The notes: generated by a model from the sequence alone, not told the origin. Shown: positions 18,122 to 27,547, numbered from the stretch's first letter. The stretch: DNA of 64,000 nucleotides from Dyadobacter sp. NIV53 (GCF_019711195.1 NZ_CP081299.1:6792501-6856500); one strand, 5' to 3'. Translations and numbers: made by a program.

Positions 18122-18657
18122 AAAGGTTTTTTAACAGACAGGTCTCTAATTAAAATATGCTTACCGGCCTCTGTTATTTCGGCTTCTTTCTTATAATCTT
18201 TTTGTGCTTCCTCTTCCTGATTTAATTGTTGCCGGGTCATTGCACGCCAGTAGTAGGGTTCGGGATCCTGATCGCCCGCGTTAAAAATAGCCTTATTCAG
18301 AGCTTTTAGCGCAGAATCGTACATGTTGTTGCGGAAGAGTAGTTTACCTTTTTCCAGATGAAGCCCATAGACACTTTCGTCATAACTCAGTCCTGCATTT
18401 AAGTCATTCATTGCTGCCTGAAAATCATTTTGTTCTTTAAAGCAGCGTGCACGATAAAGATAAGCAACAGATGAATTTGGGCGGGTTTTTATTCTTTGGT
18501 CAAAAAAATCGAATGCTGCGTGTATTTGATTGGTTTGAAATAAACGGATGCCTTCCTTTAAATTTTCCTCTTCTTTCTCAGATTTTGTTCGCAGATCTGC
18601 ATAGTTTCTTAAATAATAGATATAACCAAAAAAGGCAACGACTATTAATAATTCCAT
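18118..18657 (-). CDS. membrane-anchored TPR protein
   Basis: 179 residues: one N-terminal membrane anchor (LLIVVAFFGYIYYL), then about three tetratricopeptide repeats (blocks near residues 33-66, 67-100 and 101-135, e.g. AYLYRARCFKEQNDF and PYYWRAMTRQQLNQ). TPRs are protein-interaction scaffolds; here probably facing the cytosol. It overlaps the small membrane protein gene downstream, which may be its partner. Confidence 0.8.
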   Translation of the reverse strand: MELLIVVAFFGYIYYLRNYADLRTKSEKEEENLKEGIRLFQTNQIHAAFDFFDQRIKTRPNSSVAYLYRARCFKEQNDFQAAMNDLNAGLSYDESVYGLHLEKGKLLFRNNMYDSALKALNKAIFNAGDQDPEPYYWRAMTRQQLNQEEEAQKDYKKEAEITEAGKHILIRDLSVKKPF

Positions 18658-18745
18658 TCCTAAATCGATGATTTGCTATTTTCCTAAAAGTATATAAGGT
18701 GATAACATTTTTTTTGACGGAAATTGTTGCAGGATTTTTAAAATT

Positions 18746-18791
18746 TTAACAGATATGTCTCGAACGGGGACGTTCGAGACATATCTGTTAA
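18746..18791. terminator. long perfect hairpin, terminator of the PNPOx-like gene
   Basis: 21-bp perfect stem starting TTAACAGATATG with a GGGA loop. Its distal arm includes the stop codon of the PNPOx-like gene. On the minus strand it is followed by T-rich sequence. An unusually long stem for a simple terminator. Confidence 0.85.
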
Positions 18792-19423
18792 AGATGCGAC
18801 AAATGTGCAGGTAGTGGTATTTCCTTGCTCAGGTCATCCGAAATTGGAGTCAATCTATTTGTTTGCAGTGGAATAAGGCCGGACCAGATCGGAAGCGGCT
18901 TGTCCTCCTCCTCATCGTTAGGCATTCCAGTTCTGATTTTTGCAGAAGCCTCGTCCAATGAAAAGGCGAGGGAAGTCGTTTTACGTACTTCATTATCTTT
19001 TATCGGCCGAAGATATTCCCAGCTACCCGGAACAATTTTATTGGTCAGCCATTCAAAACTTTCTGTTTTTCTGGTGATATCTTCTATTTTTTCGGCTTGG
19101 GCAAATATGACTACTGACCGGTAATTGACAGAATGGCTAAAAGCAGATTTAGCCACTACTAGCGCATCGGTAAGCATTACCGTAATACATACAGGTATGC
19201 CCTTTTCAATTTCTCTTATAAAGTGACTGCCAACGGAGCCGTGAATGTAAATTTTGTCTTCATAACGGACAAAAGAAGTTGGGATTGAAAACGGGCGGTT
19301 ATCGACTGAATAACTGATCGTACAAAAAAGTGCTTCGTCCAGAATAGAATAAATACTTTCCTGATCATAATGAGCGCGTTTTGCAGAACGGCTGGGAACG
19401 AGATGTGAATGTGGTTTTGGCAT
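18788..19423 (-). CDS. pyridoxamine 5'-phosphate oxidase-like FMN-binding protein
   Basis: 211 residues from MPKPHSHLVPSRSAKRAHYD. The flavin-reductase/PNPOx split barrel is recognisable: ILDEALFCTISYSVDNRPFS, PTSFVRYEDKIYIHGSVGSH and SVVIFAQAEKIED. An upstream in-frame start would add 25 residues without homology. The gene is divergent from a MocR regulator with 80 bp between them, a common arrangement, so the regulator probably controls it. FMN binding and a redox role are expected; true PNP oxidase activity is uncertain. Confidence 0.85.
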   Translation of the reverse strand: MPKPHSHLVPSRSAKRAHYDQESIYSILDEALFCTISYSVDNRPFSIPTSFVRYEDKIYIHGSVGSHFIREIEKGIPVCITVMLTDALVVAKSAFSHSVNYRSVVIFAQAEKIEDITRKTESFEWLTNKIVPGSWEYLRPIKDNEVRKTTSLAFSLDEASAKIRTGMPNDEEEDKPLPIWSGLIPLQTNRLTPISDDLSKEIPLPAHLSHL

Positions 19424-19452
19424 GGTTTTGTTTTTTACAAAATTGTAGCGTA

Positions 19453-19499
19453 ATTGGATTATATTAATCGTCCAATTATTATAAATCTGATAGTCCAAT
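19453..19499. promoter_or_regulatory. candidate MocR operator in divergent promoter region
   Basis: Three copies of the same 6-mer: ATTGGA at 19453-19458 and TCCAAT at 19471-19476 and 19494-19499, giving an inverted pair and a direct pair. MocR/PdxR regulators bind such repeats between divergent genes. The last copy lies just before the regulator start at 19504. Confidence 0.5.
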
Positions 19500-19503
19500 C
19501 CTG

Positions 19504-20967
19504 ATGCAATTACTTTCCTCAGTTGTCATTGATAAATTAAGCAGGCAGGCAGTATATCTTCAAATTGCCAATCAGCTCATGTCATTAATCAGAAAAGGAA
19601 CATTGCCATCGGGATACAGATTGATGAGTACGAGGCAATTAGCTTCCATGCTAAACGTTCACCGGCGTACTGTGGTCCTGGCCTATGACGAATTACTGGC
19701 TCAGGGCTGGCTGGAAAGCCATGTGGGTAACGGCACTTTTGTAGCTAAAAATTTTCCGGAAATAAAGCTTTCCAGATCTGATGAGCATACAAAAAAGCAG
19801 ATAAAACCGAGCAAAAAAGCAGGCTTTGAGGTTCCCATCTTATCTCATTTGAATCGTTCTGTATTGAAATCCGGGACGGGACTTCATTTGGACGACGGTT
19901 TTCCGGATGCCCGGCTTGCTCCTCTGGAAGAACTTTCACGGGCCTATCGCAGTCAGTTACTAACAGGCAATTCATACGCACGACTGGGTTATGGTGATAC
20001 GCACGGCTCTCTATGGCTGCGGCAGGAACTGTCTGTTTATCTGAATGAAACCAGAGGGTTAAACACAACAATTGCTAATATACTGATCGTACGGGGAACG
20101 ATTATGGGCTTGTATCTGGTGAGTGCAGGTCTGTTAAAACCGGGTGATAATGTGGTAGTAAGCGAATTAGGCTGGGCAGGGGCAAACAATAACTTTTTGC
20201 AGGCAGGTGCCAATCTTTTAACTATTCCGTCAGACGATTATGGGATTGATCTGGATGCACTTGAAAAACTTTGCTTAAAACAACCAATTCGCCTGCTTTA
20301 CGTCACTTCTCATCATCACTATCCAACTACTGTGGCACTCCGTGCAGACCGCCGTGTCAGATTATTGCAATTGGCTGAACAATTCGGGTTTATCATTTTT
20401 GAGGACGATTATGATTATGATTTCCATTATCTGAGCAAGCCTCTTTTACCGCTTGCCGGTGCTGATCAGGCCGGAATGGTGTTGTATTGCGGTTCGTTCA
20501 CCAAAGCTATTTCACCTGTATTCCGAGTTGGATACCTGGTTGGGCCTGAAAACGCCATTGCGCATTTAGCAAAATTACGACGGATCATTGACAGGCAGGG
20601 AGATACGATTTTGGAAAATGCACTGGCCGACTTGCTTCAAAACGGAGTGATTCAAAGGCATTTGAGAAAATCATTACGCGTGTACAGGCAAAGACGCGAT
20701 CTGTTTTGCGAACTTCTTAATATGGAATTGGAGAATTATGTTGAATTCCAGGTTCCTGATGGTGGGATGGCAGTTTGGACAAAATTTGATCAGAAAATAG
20801 ATTTGCCATTACTGGCTCAAAAAGCACTGAAAAAAGACCTGTACTTTTCGGATGGAAGTGCACATCAGCAATATTCCCGGATAAAAAATACAACCAGACT
20901 TGGCTTTGCGTCTTCTGACCCTCACGAACTGGAGAAATCTGTGACAATCCTGAAAAACCTGATCTGA
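19504..20967 (+). CDS. MocR/PdxR-type GntR regulator with aminotransferase domain
   Basis: 487 residues. The N-terminal GntR winged helix (about 12-80) has SGYRLMSTRQLASMLNVHRR and GWLESHVGNGTFVA. The C-terminal type I aminotransferase fold (about 115-487) carries the PLP lysine in YCGSFTKAISPVFRVGYL and the cofactor Asp in FEDDYDYDFHY. MocR proteins sense PLP or an amino compound and regulate a divergent gene, here the PNPOx-like protein. It is therefore probably a vitamin B6-related regulator; the effector is inferred from family. Confidence 0.93.
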   Translation: MQLLSSVVIDKLSRQAVYLQIANQLMSLIRKGTLPSGYRLMSTRQLASMLNVHRRTVVLAYDELLAQGWLESHVGNGTFVAKNFPEIKLSRSDEHTKKQIKPSKKAGFEVPILSHLNRSVLKSGTGLHLDDGFPDARLAPLEELSRAYRSQLLTGNSYARLGYGDTHGSLWLRQELSVYLNETRGLNTTIANILIVRGTIMGLYLVSAGLLKPGDNVVVSELGWAGANNNFLQAGANLLTIPSDDYGIDLDALEKLCLKQPIRLLYVTSHHHYPTTVALRADRRVRLLQLAEQFGFIIFEDDYDYDFHYLSKPLLPLAGADQAGMVLYCGSFTKAISPVFRVGYLVGPENAIAHLAKLRRIIDRQGDTILENALADLLQNGVIQRHLRKSLRVYRQRRDLFCELLNMELENYVEFQVPDGGMAVWTKFDQKIDLPLLAQKALKKDLYFSDGSAHQQYSRIKNTTRLGFASSDPHELEKSVTILKNLI

Positions 20968-21299
20968 TCGAATCGACAGTAATTATGATAGGTTAGTCAC
21001 AGGTTGAAATTGAAAGTCAACAGAGTTATTATCCAGGAATTTATACTTTAAAAATCTACATTTATAAGTGGATTTAACAATATAAACGTGGTTGCCAATT
21101 TCAATAAATTATTAATATAATTATATTTGTATTTTATTAGTCTAATAGGATTAATTGTATAAATTTAATATAAAATGGTAGTTGAAACGATTCAACATGA
21201 AATTTTACCAATATTAAACTATTTATGTTTTTCAATCGTTAAATGGTTTTAGTGCAAATAGTTATTAAAATTATTTGCTTCATTTTAATGCTTGAAATT
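20968..21299. other. AT-rich leader upstream of the LacI-type regulator
   Basis: About 330 bp without a gene. Holds a -7-like TATATTTG at 21122-21129 without a clear -33 at proper spacing, and the palindromic operator described separately. The frame of the regulator extends upstream from 21300 but its added residues are hydrophobic and lack homology. Confidence 0.5.
21181..21196. promoter_or_regulatory. LacI-family-type operator in the regulator's own leader
   Basis: GTTGAAACGATTCAAC: 16-bp near-perfect palindrome (7 of 8 pairs) with the central CG typical of LacI-family operators. It lies about 50 bp downstream of the TATATTTG box and 104 bp before the LacI-type start, so it could act as a roadblock for autoregulation. 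Confidence 0.55.
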
Positions 21300-22406
21300 A
21301 TGCAAAAGAAAGCCTCTTTAAAGAGTATCGCCGACAAAGTCGGCGTCTCTACAACGCTGGTTTCCTATGTTCTGAATAACAAAATGGAAAACAGGATCAG
21401 CAAGGAAGTCGCTCAGAATATTCGTGACACAGCAAAAGAATTAAACTATAATAGTAACCAGATTGCAAGAAGTTTGAAAACCAATAAAACTTTCACAATA
21501 GGACTCATAGTAGCAGATATATCCAATCCATTTTCCTCGGCTCTGGCAAGGATTATTGAAGACGAGGCGGACAAGGCAGGTTATACAGTAATCTACGGAA
21601 GTTCGGACGAGAATCCGCAGAAATCACAAAAACTGATTGATACATTTTTGAATAAGCAGGTTGATGGACTGATCATTGCGCCATGCCATGGTTCGGAAGC
21701 GCAGATCATTGAACTTGAAAATCGCAATTTTCCTTTTGTGCTCGTTGATCGCTATTTTCCGGAAATTACGACAAATTATGTAGCGCTGAATAATTTCCAG
21801 GCGTCATACATGGCAGTGAATCACCTGATTGATCATGGCCATAAACGCATTGGAATGATTACGTTAAATTCCCCGCTGCATCATATGAAGGAAAGGAAGA
21901 GGGGTTATATGGAAGCTTTGCTGGAACACGACCGCACATTTGTACCAGATCATCTGATTGAATTAAGTCAGGATTTTTCTTCCGCAGATATAGAGGGAGC
22001 ATTTTACCAGCTTCTTGGTCTGAAAGAACCGATTGACGCAATTTATCTGACTACAAATCAGTTAGGTATGTTTGGCTTGAAGTATATCAACTCAAACAAA
22101 ATCAAAGTTCCTGAGGAACTGGCCGTGATTAGTTTTGACGAAACTGAATTTCTTGATTTATTCAGCACTCCGGTGACTCAATTGAGACAGCCACTGAAAG
22201 AAATGGGGACGGCAGCTACTGAAATTCTGATTGCAGCTATTGCTGATAATAACAAGCTGACTCAGCTTAATATGCAGCCATTGCTGGTTATACGTGGTTC
22301 ATCAACAATGACTGGTTTGCCTAAAAAGGTATTGGAAACCGAAATGCCACCAGCAGTAGTAATTAATCCTTTGCAGTTAAACGGTCAAAAAGTAAAAGTT
22401 GCTTAA
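21300..22406 (+). CDS. LacI family transcriptional regulator
   Basis: 368 residues from MQKKASLKSIADKVGVSTTL. The LacI helix-turn-helix and hinge (VSYVLNNKMENRISKEVAQ, then LNYNSNQIARSLKT) are followed by a periplasmic-binding-type sensor domain starting IGLIVADISNPFSSALARI. The C-terminus has DEIYLT-like and AVISFDETEFLDLFSTPVTQ blocks usual for sugar-responsive members. The likely ligand is a sugar, not identifiable here. No catabolic gene is directly downstream, so targets may be distant. ATG at 21300 was preferred over the upstream start because the helix-turn-helix normally begins near the N-terminus. Confidence 0.92.
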   Translation: MQKKASLKSIADKVGVSTTLVSYVLNNKMENRISKEVAQNIRDTAKELNYNSNQIARSLKTNKTFTIGLIVADISNPFSSALARIIEDEADKAGYTVIYGSSDENPQKSQKLIDTFLNKQVDGLIIAPCHGSEAQIIELENRNFPFVLVDRYFPEITTNYVALNNFQASYMAVNHLIDHGHKRIGMITLNSPLHHMKERKRGYMEALLEHDRTFVPDHLIELSQDFSSADIEGAFYQLLGLKEPIDAIYLTTNQLGMFGLKYINSNKIKVPEELAVISFDETEFLDLFSTPVTQLRQPLKEMGTAATEILIAAIADNNKLTQLNMQPLLVIRGSSTMTGLPKKVLETEMPPAVVINPLQLNGQKVKVA

Positions 22407-22492
22407 TATTTCATTGAAGCAGGCCGGCTCATGTGGAATTTATAAGTGTGAATGAATGGAACTTTAAACGATTACAACTCTGTCGGGCTCCA

Positions 22493-22696
22493 TCATTCCA
22501 TTTTGAGAATGGACCGAATAACCAAGATCAATTTTTTTCCGGTACTTTTTGCTTCTTCCAGAAGTTTAAAAACTTTTTCTTCCCCTTCAATTCTTAAGGC
22601 TTCGAATAAAAGATTTCCATACCGAAATTCATCGGAGCCAAAACCGTGTCTCAGAGCCGCAGACTGGTATTGATCAAATATTTCTTTTCCTGTCAT
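22493..22696 (-). CDS. uncharacterised 67-aa protein
   Basis: Small charged protein from MTGKEIFDQYQSAALRHGFG, ending in KKLILVIRSILKME. Composition is protein-like and helical, with no membrane segment. The opposite-strand frame is less protein-like. Not recognised; kept with moderate confidence. Confidence 0.5.
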   Translation of the reverse strand: MTGKEIFDQYQSAALRHGFGSDEFRYGNLLFEALRIEGEEKVFKLLEEAKSTGKKLILVIRSILKME

Positions 22697-22877
22697 GATT
22701 AGGCATTGTTTTATTTTTAACATGGCTTTTTATAAAAGATGTATTTCTCAGGCCAAAAGTTGCATGAATGGTTACATTTCATTTAATATAAAATGGATTA
22801 CTTCTTTTTGATCTATTCCGTTTAATAAAATCCATGATAAATTTTAGAATTGAAAACAGCCGGTTAATAAATTCTGC

Positions 22878-23018
22878 TACATTTGTATTATGAATAATCA
22901 GTCGTCATATCGCGTCTTTTCTATTTGGCACCACAAGGTGTTCCAGGCAGGATAGCTATATTTCAACTTCAAGAATATAATTGCAATCCGCTTGGTATCC
23001 CACTAAGCGGATTTTTTT
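22878..23018 (+). ncRNA. candidate attenuator/leader RNA or sRNA upstream of the MFS gene
   Basis: A -7-like TACATTTG at 22878-22885 would start a transcript near 22890. About 95 nt later comes a textbook terminator: AATCCGCTT (22985-22993) pairing with AAGCGGATT (23005-23013), then a T-tract, ending 20 bp before the MFS start. A second small hairpin, GGCACC-ACAA-GGTGTT, lies at about 22927-22942. A terminator inside a 5' leader points to attenuation by ligand, antiterminator or leader translation, or to a free sRNA. I do not recognise a known riboswitch class. No good -33 element is seen. Confidence 0.45.
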
Positions 23019-23038
23019 GTTTTAAATCCAGAACAATT

Positions 23039-24253
23039 ATGGTACGTAATATTCTACAAATTTACCGGATTTCATTCAGCGGGCTAAGCAGGGAAACCTG
23101 GCTGTTGAGTGTTGTTATTCTTATCAACCGTTGCGGTTACATGGCAGTGCCGTTTATGAGTATGTATATTACCCAAAGCCTTCACCGGAGCATTGCCGAT
23201 GCAGGTTTGATCATTACCCTCTTTGGGGTCGGTTCCGTTGTGGGAGCTATGGTCGGTGGATACTTTACTGATAAAATTGGCTTCCGGCCCGTGCAGGTTG
23301 TTAGTCTTCTCATAAGCGGAATCCTGTTTATGCTATTTGGCCAGGTGCATAATTTTGATGGATTGTGTGCTTTAACAATTGTGCTGGCCTTTTTTGTAGA
23401 ATCATTCAAGCCAGCTAATAACACAGCCATTGCATCTTATTCGTCCAAGGAAAATCTCACAAGGTCATATGCGCTGAACAGGCTTGCAACCAATATCGGA
23501 TTTGGTTTCGGAACCTCAGTTGGCGGGATACTGGCAGCGATCAATTATCATTTGCTGTTCTGGGTAGACGGTGTGATATACATGACCGCCGGGTTAATGA
23601 TTGCAATATTACTTCCAGCAGTATCCAGACCTGGTTTATCAGAAAAAAGCAACCCGGAAAATATCGAAAGTTTATCGCCCTGGAAAGATGTCTTTTTCCT
23701 GAGGTTAATCGTCATGGTTACTTTTTATATGATATGTTTTGTCCTTTTATTCAGGTTGGTACCGGTTTACTGGAAAGAAGAATTAAATATTGGGGAAGCT
23801 ACGATCGGACTTCTTCTTGGAATGAATGGTATTATTATCGCCTTGTTTGAAATGATACTGATCCAAAAACTCGGTAGCCGGAGATCAGACGCATATTATA
23901 TCGTAGCTGGAATATTATTTACAGCCATTGGGTATTTATTTCTTCTGGTGCCTGGTTTAAAGCCTGTTGTAATGGGTGCTGCAACTGTTTTCATGTTTAC
24001 GATCGGGGAAATGCTTACGTTGCCTTATCTCAATACCATGGTCATGAACCGTGCTTCAGTATCCAACCGGGGACAATATTCTGCTGCATATTCGCTTTCC
24101 TGGGCAGTTGCGCAGATCATCGGCCCTGCTGCGGGCGGATATGTTGCACAGCAATGGGGATATAATATGTTGTGGTTCGTTTTGGTATTACTAAGTATGA
24201 CATGTGCATTTGGATTTAAAATGTTGTTTCGAAACGTAGTAAAAATGGGCTGA
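23039..24253 (+). CDS. major facilitator superfamily (MFS) transporter
   Basis: 404 residues from MVRNILQIYRISFSGLSRE, with about 12 membrane segments. The loop-2 signature GGYFTDKIGFRPVQV marks an MFS drug-exporter-like (DHA1-type) protein; a central cytosolic loop (SRPGLSEKSNPENIESLSPW) separates two six-helix halves. Substrate unknown; efflux of small molecules is likely. I moved the start to the ATG at 23039 because upstream codons lie across the terminator hairpin and have no homology. The S51 peptidase gene follows 19 bp after the stop and may be co-transcribed. Confidence 0.9.
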   Translation: MVRNILQIYRISFSGLSRETWLLSVVILINRCGYMAVPFMSMYITQSLHRSIADAGLIITLFGVGSVVGAMVGGYFTDKIGFRPVQVVSLLISGILFMLFGQVHNFDGLCALTIVLAFFVESFKPANNTAIASYSSKENLTRSYALNRLATNIGFGFGTSVGGILAAINYHLLFWVDGVIYMTAGLMIAILLPAVSRPGLSEKSNPENIESLSPWKDVFFLRLIVMVTFYMICFVLLFRLVPVYWKEELNIGEATIGLLLGMNGIIIALFEMILIQKLGSRRSDAYYIVAGILFTAIGYLFLLVPGLKPVVMGAATVFMFTIGEMLTLPYLNTMVMNRASVSNRGQYSAAYSLSWAVAQIIGPAAGGYVAQQWGYNMLWFVLVLLSMTCAFGFKMLFRNVVKMG

Positions 24254-24272
24254 TTTCTGTTACATTTAAGAC

Positions 24273-25139
24273 ATGAAATATTATCTGATCAGGTTCTTTG
24301 CCGCTTTTGTTTTCCTTTCTTCTTTTGTTCATGCGCAGATCCCTGAAAAATCCAGGCAGGGTAATTTGTTTATCATCGGTGGCGGGGATCGTTCTCCGGA
24401 TCTGATGCGGGAGCTTGTAGCGGCTTCCGGTTTAGGACCAAAAGATTATGTTGTCGTGTTGCCGATGTCAGGTGCAAATCCCGATACATCATTCCATTAT
24501 TTCAAAGCAGATCTGGAACCTGTTTGCTCAAATAAAATAATAAACCTGAATTTTAAAACTTCTGATGTAAATAATAAACTAAGACTGGATTCCCTTGCCA
24601 ATGCAAAGCTGGTATTTATTACTGGCGGTGACCAGGAACGGTTTATGAAGGTCGTTCTGAATACACCGGTGTATGATGCAATTCATAAAGCTTTTGCAAA
24701 GGGGGCGACTATTGCAGGTACAAGTGCCGGTGCCGCCGTAATGAGCCATTATATGATTTCCGGACGTGAGCTGGTTGGGGATACGACATTAAGGGCAACT
24801 TTTAGAAAAGTGAAAGATCGGAATATTGACATTCAGACAGGACTTGGGTTATTAACTGATGTAATTGTTGATCAGCATTTTATTGTCAGAAGCCGCTATA
24901 ATCGCTTATTCTCGGCTTTGGCCAAGTACCCTGATTTTACCTGCGTAGGTATTGACGAGGCCACTGCCATAGTTGTAACAGGAAATCAGGTAAAAGTTGT
25001 GGGTGAAAGCCAGGTAGTAGTGATGAAAAATCCGGCTAAACTAAAAGTGACAGAAAGTGGATTAATTAAAATGGAAGATATACAATTCAGTTTGTATACT
25101 GCCGGAGATGTTTTCCGGATCAATAAAAGAAGCGAATAA
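24273..25139 (+). CDS. exported S51 peptidase / cyanophycinase-like
   Basis: 288 residues with a signal peptide (FFAAFVFLSSFVHAQ). The class I amidotransferase-like fold of peptidase family S51 is clear: GNLFIIGGGDRS, FITGGDQERF and the nucleophile Ser in AGTSAGAAVMS; DQHFIVRSRYNRLF supplies another conserved block. Cyanophycinases release beta-Asp-Arg dipeptides from cyanophycin; other S51 enzymes act on Asp-dipeptides. Export suggests scavenging of external polymer or peptide. Close spacing to the upstream MFS gene hints at uptake or export of related products, which is inference. Confidence 0.88.
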   Translation: MKYYLIRFFAAFVFLSSFVHAQIPEKSRQGNLFIIGGGDRSPDLMRELVAASGLGPKDYVVVLPMSGANPDTSFHYFKADLEPVCSNKIINLNFKTSDVNNKLRLDSLANAKLVFITGGDQERFMKVVLNTPVYDAIHKAFAKGATIAGTSAGAAVMSHYMISGRELVGDTTLRATFRKVKDRNIDIQTGLGLLTDVIVDQHFIVRSRYNRLFSALAKYPDFTCVGIDEATAIVVTGNQVKVVGESQVVVMKNPAKLKVTESGLIKMEDIQFSLYTAGDVFRINKRSE

Positions 25140-25189
25140 GAACCACTATCAATGAATCAATAAATTTAAACAGGTTTCAAAACTTGCTT

Positions 25190-25573
25190 TTAAATTACTG
25201 TCAGCTGACTGATAATTCTTTGCTCTGCCAGTTTCATCATCCGTTTGTTTATCTCATCTTCATTATCAACAAACTGCCGCCATTCGGTTTCGGTAAAATG
25301 GCCAGCAATGATGCCTCGTACGAAATGGCGGAACTGGTGATCCTGCCGCAATGATTTTGCAACAAACAACTGCTGTTCAGCAACTGATAATTTCCTGAAA
25401 GTATCCTTATGCCTGGAAATATATTGGCGGAAAGCACCGATAAGTAAATCATTCTGCATCTTTAAAACCGGCCTTAAGGTCTGATTTTGAAACTGTTCAG
25501 AAACAGTAAATGCGGGTTCAGTCTCTATTTCCGGGCGAAGTGCCAAAATACGATTATTGTCTATTGCTGTCAT
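25190..25573 (-). CDS. uncharacterised helical protein, 127 aa
   Basis: From MTAIDNNRILALRPEIETEP; the frame extends 7 codons upstream. A helical soluble protein with conserved-looking blocks SEQFQNQTLRPVLKMQNDLL and HFTETEWRQFVDNEDEINKRM. Similar proteins are widespread in Bacteroidota; I recall some being auto-labelled glyoxalase, but I see no glyoxalase metal ligands and do not adopt that name. Convergent with the S51 peptidase gene. Confidence 0.65.
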   Translation of the reverse strand: MTAIDNNRILALRPEIETEPAFTVSEQFQNQTLRPVLKMQNDLLIGAFRQYISRHKDTFRKLSVAEQQLFVAKSLRQDHQFRHFVRGIIAGHFTETEWRQFVDNEDEINKRMMKLAEQRIISQLTVI

Positions 25574-25776
25574 AATGATATGAACGCGGAACAAGCTGAT
25601 TTAATTTAATAAAAACCTTGAAATGAAGATTTATCCCCCACAGTGAGGAATTTTTTAACATTATTTTTTATATTTATTTTGGTTAAATAATTGAAAATGA
25701 GCGTATTGTAAATTTGGTATGATCCTGTTATTCCTATTATCATTGTTACAAACATATTTAACTTAAATCACAGATC

Positions 25777-26094
25777 ATGAAAAAGCTAATAGTATCGGCA
25801 ATGGCCTTAACACTTATCTCTTTCGCCTCTGTACAGGCCAACACTCCTTTAAATACAAATAAAGAGATCCTTTCATTAGTAAGTAATACACAGGAAAAAG
25901 TGGCGGTAAAGCCTGAGGAATTACCAGACGGTATAAAAAAGACGATTAGAGGAGAAGAATTTACAGGCTGGAAGGTTACGTCCGCATTTCTGATTACAGC
26001 ACCAGACAAAACCCAATATTACGAACTCAACGTGAAAAATGGCAAAGAATCAGCCAGGGTTAAGTTGGATAAAGATGGAAAGAATGTAAGTTAA
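25777..26094 (+). CDS. small exported PepSY-like protein
   Basis: 105 residues: signal peptide MKKLIVSAMALTLISFASVQA, then a short linker and one PepSY-like (BLIP-type, DUF2874-like) unit: ELPDGIKKTIRGEEFTGWK, YYELNVKNGKESARVKLDKD. Bacteroidota carry many such periplasmic proteins; function is not established, possibly peptidase inhibition or ligand binding. Monocistronic with a strong terminator. Confidence 0.8.
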   Translation: MKKLIVSAMALTLISFASVQANTPLNTNKEILSLVSNTQEKVAVKPEELPDGIKKTIRGEEFTGWKVTSAFLITAPDKTQYYELNVKNGKESARVKLDKDGKNVS

Positions 26095-26117
26095 GAGGTA
26101 TAAAAAGGCAAAAATTT

Positions 26118-26163
26118 AGCCGGGTAAAGTCAGCATTTTTTCTGATTTTACCCGGCTTTTTTA
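26118..26163 (+). terminator. intrinsic terminator
   Basis: 16-bp stem AGCCGGGTAAAGTCAG / CTGATTTTACCCGGCT (one G-T pair) with a T-rich loop and a six-T tail, between the convergent PepSY-like and Hsp70-like genes. Confidence 0.9.
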
Positions 26164-26201
26164 TAAACAATTGTTATTAAAACAAAACTTACTTATTCTC
26201 C

Positions 26202-27457
26202 TCAGCCAAACTTTTTCTGACTATCATAAGCTAATCCGAGACCAACACTTGAAAGCTTGTTTTCGTCTGCCAGAACAGCATTAGGGAATAATTTTCGGAA
26301 TTCATTTTGAACCGACAAGACTTCCGTAGTTCCACCGGTGAGGATAACAAGTTCTATATTGTCCTTTAAAACACCCGCTTCGTCGAGGCATTGCTGGGCT
26401 GCGTTGGTGATTTTTTTGATTTGGGGTAAAATTGCTTCGTCAAACTGGTCACGCGTAACTTTTGCGGAAAGGCCGTCTTCAATGAAATCAAATGGCGTGT
26501 TGTATGTCAATTCGTCTGTCAGAGCAATTTTGGTTTCTTCCGTCACTGCTAATAATGCATGTCCTGTTTCCTGTTCAAGTACCTGTAAAAGCCGTTTGAA
26601 CCTGTTTTTGTCATGTGACTCATATAGTAATTGGCGGGTCTGGGAAATTATTTTTGTGGTATACAGGAAATTAACCTTACTCCATTCCGAAAGATCGTAG
26701 TAATGTCGAAGGGGTACTTCCAGATTTTTTTCACCATAAGTGCTTTTATATCCGAGCTCGGGCATAATAGCAGCAAGGCTCAAATCTTTATCAAAGTCAT
26801 TTCCTCCGATACGAACACCGGTATTAGCCAGAATATCAGCCGAACGATCCGGTTTACTTATATATTTATTTGACAATCGGATAACGGTAAAATCGGATGT
26901 TCCACCGCCCAGATCGGCAACCAAAGCCAGTTTTTCACCCGAAATGTTGACCTCATGAGCGAAGGCTGCCGCGATGGGTTCAAACTGAAAGTCAATATTT
27001 TTGTAACCTAATTTTAGTGCAATGGACCTTAGTTCTATCTGTGCTCTTTTGTCTGCCTCAGGATCATTGTCCACAAAATGCACAGGTCTGCCCATCACTA
27101 CGTTTTCAATTTCATTGCCTGCTTCGCTATCAGCACCAGCCTTCAGGTTTTGTAAAAGGCAGCAATGATCTCGTCAAATTTCATGAGTTCACCATTCACC
27201 ATTGTACCTTGTTTCATGATACTCGTGCCCAAAACGCGTTTTAAACTACGCATTAACCGGCCAGGTTTTCTGGTCAGGAACATATTCACTGCCTCTCTGC
27301 CGTAATAAGGAACATTTCCTTTACGTAAAAAGAACATGGCACTGGGTATGGTAACACTTGAGCCTTCGACGGGGATCAAATGTATGTCTCCTTTTTTGGC
27401 AATAGCAATACTTGAATTGGAGGTTCCGAAATCAATTCCGCAGGAAATATGGGTCAT
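26202..27457 (-). pseudogene. Hsp70-family (YegD-like) gene with one frameshift
   Basis: Two frames encode one Hsp70-fold ATPase of about 418 residues. The N-terminal part has the phosphate-1 loop CGIDFGTSNSSIAIA and stops after FDEIIAAFYKT. Adding one base in the AAAACC tract (27146-27151, minus strand) joins LKAGADSEAGNEIENVVMGR, then PVHFVDNDPEADKR, phosphate-2 ADLGGGTSDFTV and ILTGGTTEVLSVQ. It lacks the substrate-binding domain of DnaK and matches YegD-like chaperone relatives. Nucleotide-binding motifs are intact, so the break is recent or an error in the sequence. Confidence 0.85.
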
Positions 27458-27547
27458 TATCAGTTTCAAAAATTTGGGGGCGCAATTTCTGATTATTACT
27501 GAACATTTACAAGTTGTTTGTTATTTAAAATTTTATACCGGTACTTT

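Noticed and set aside
22452..22673. Plus-strand frame opposite the 67-aa gene
   Set aside because: The minus-strand frame has more protein-like composition; this one looks like its shadow.
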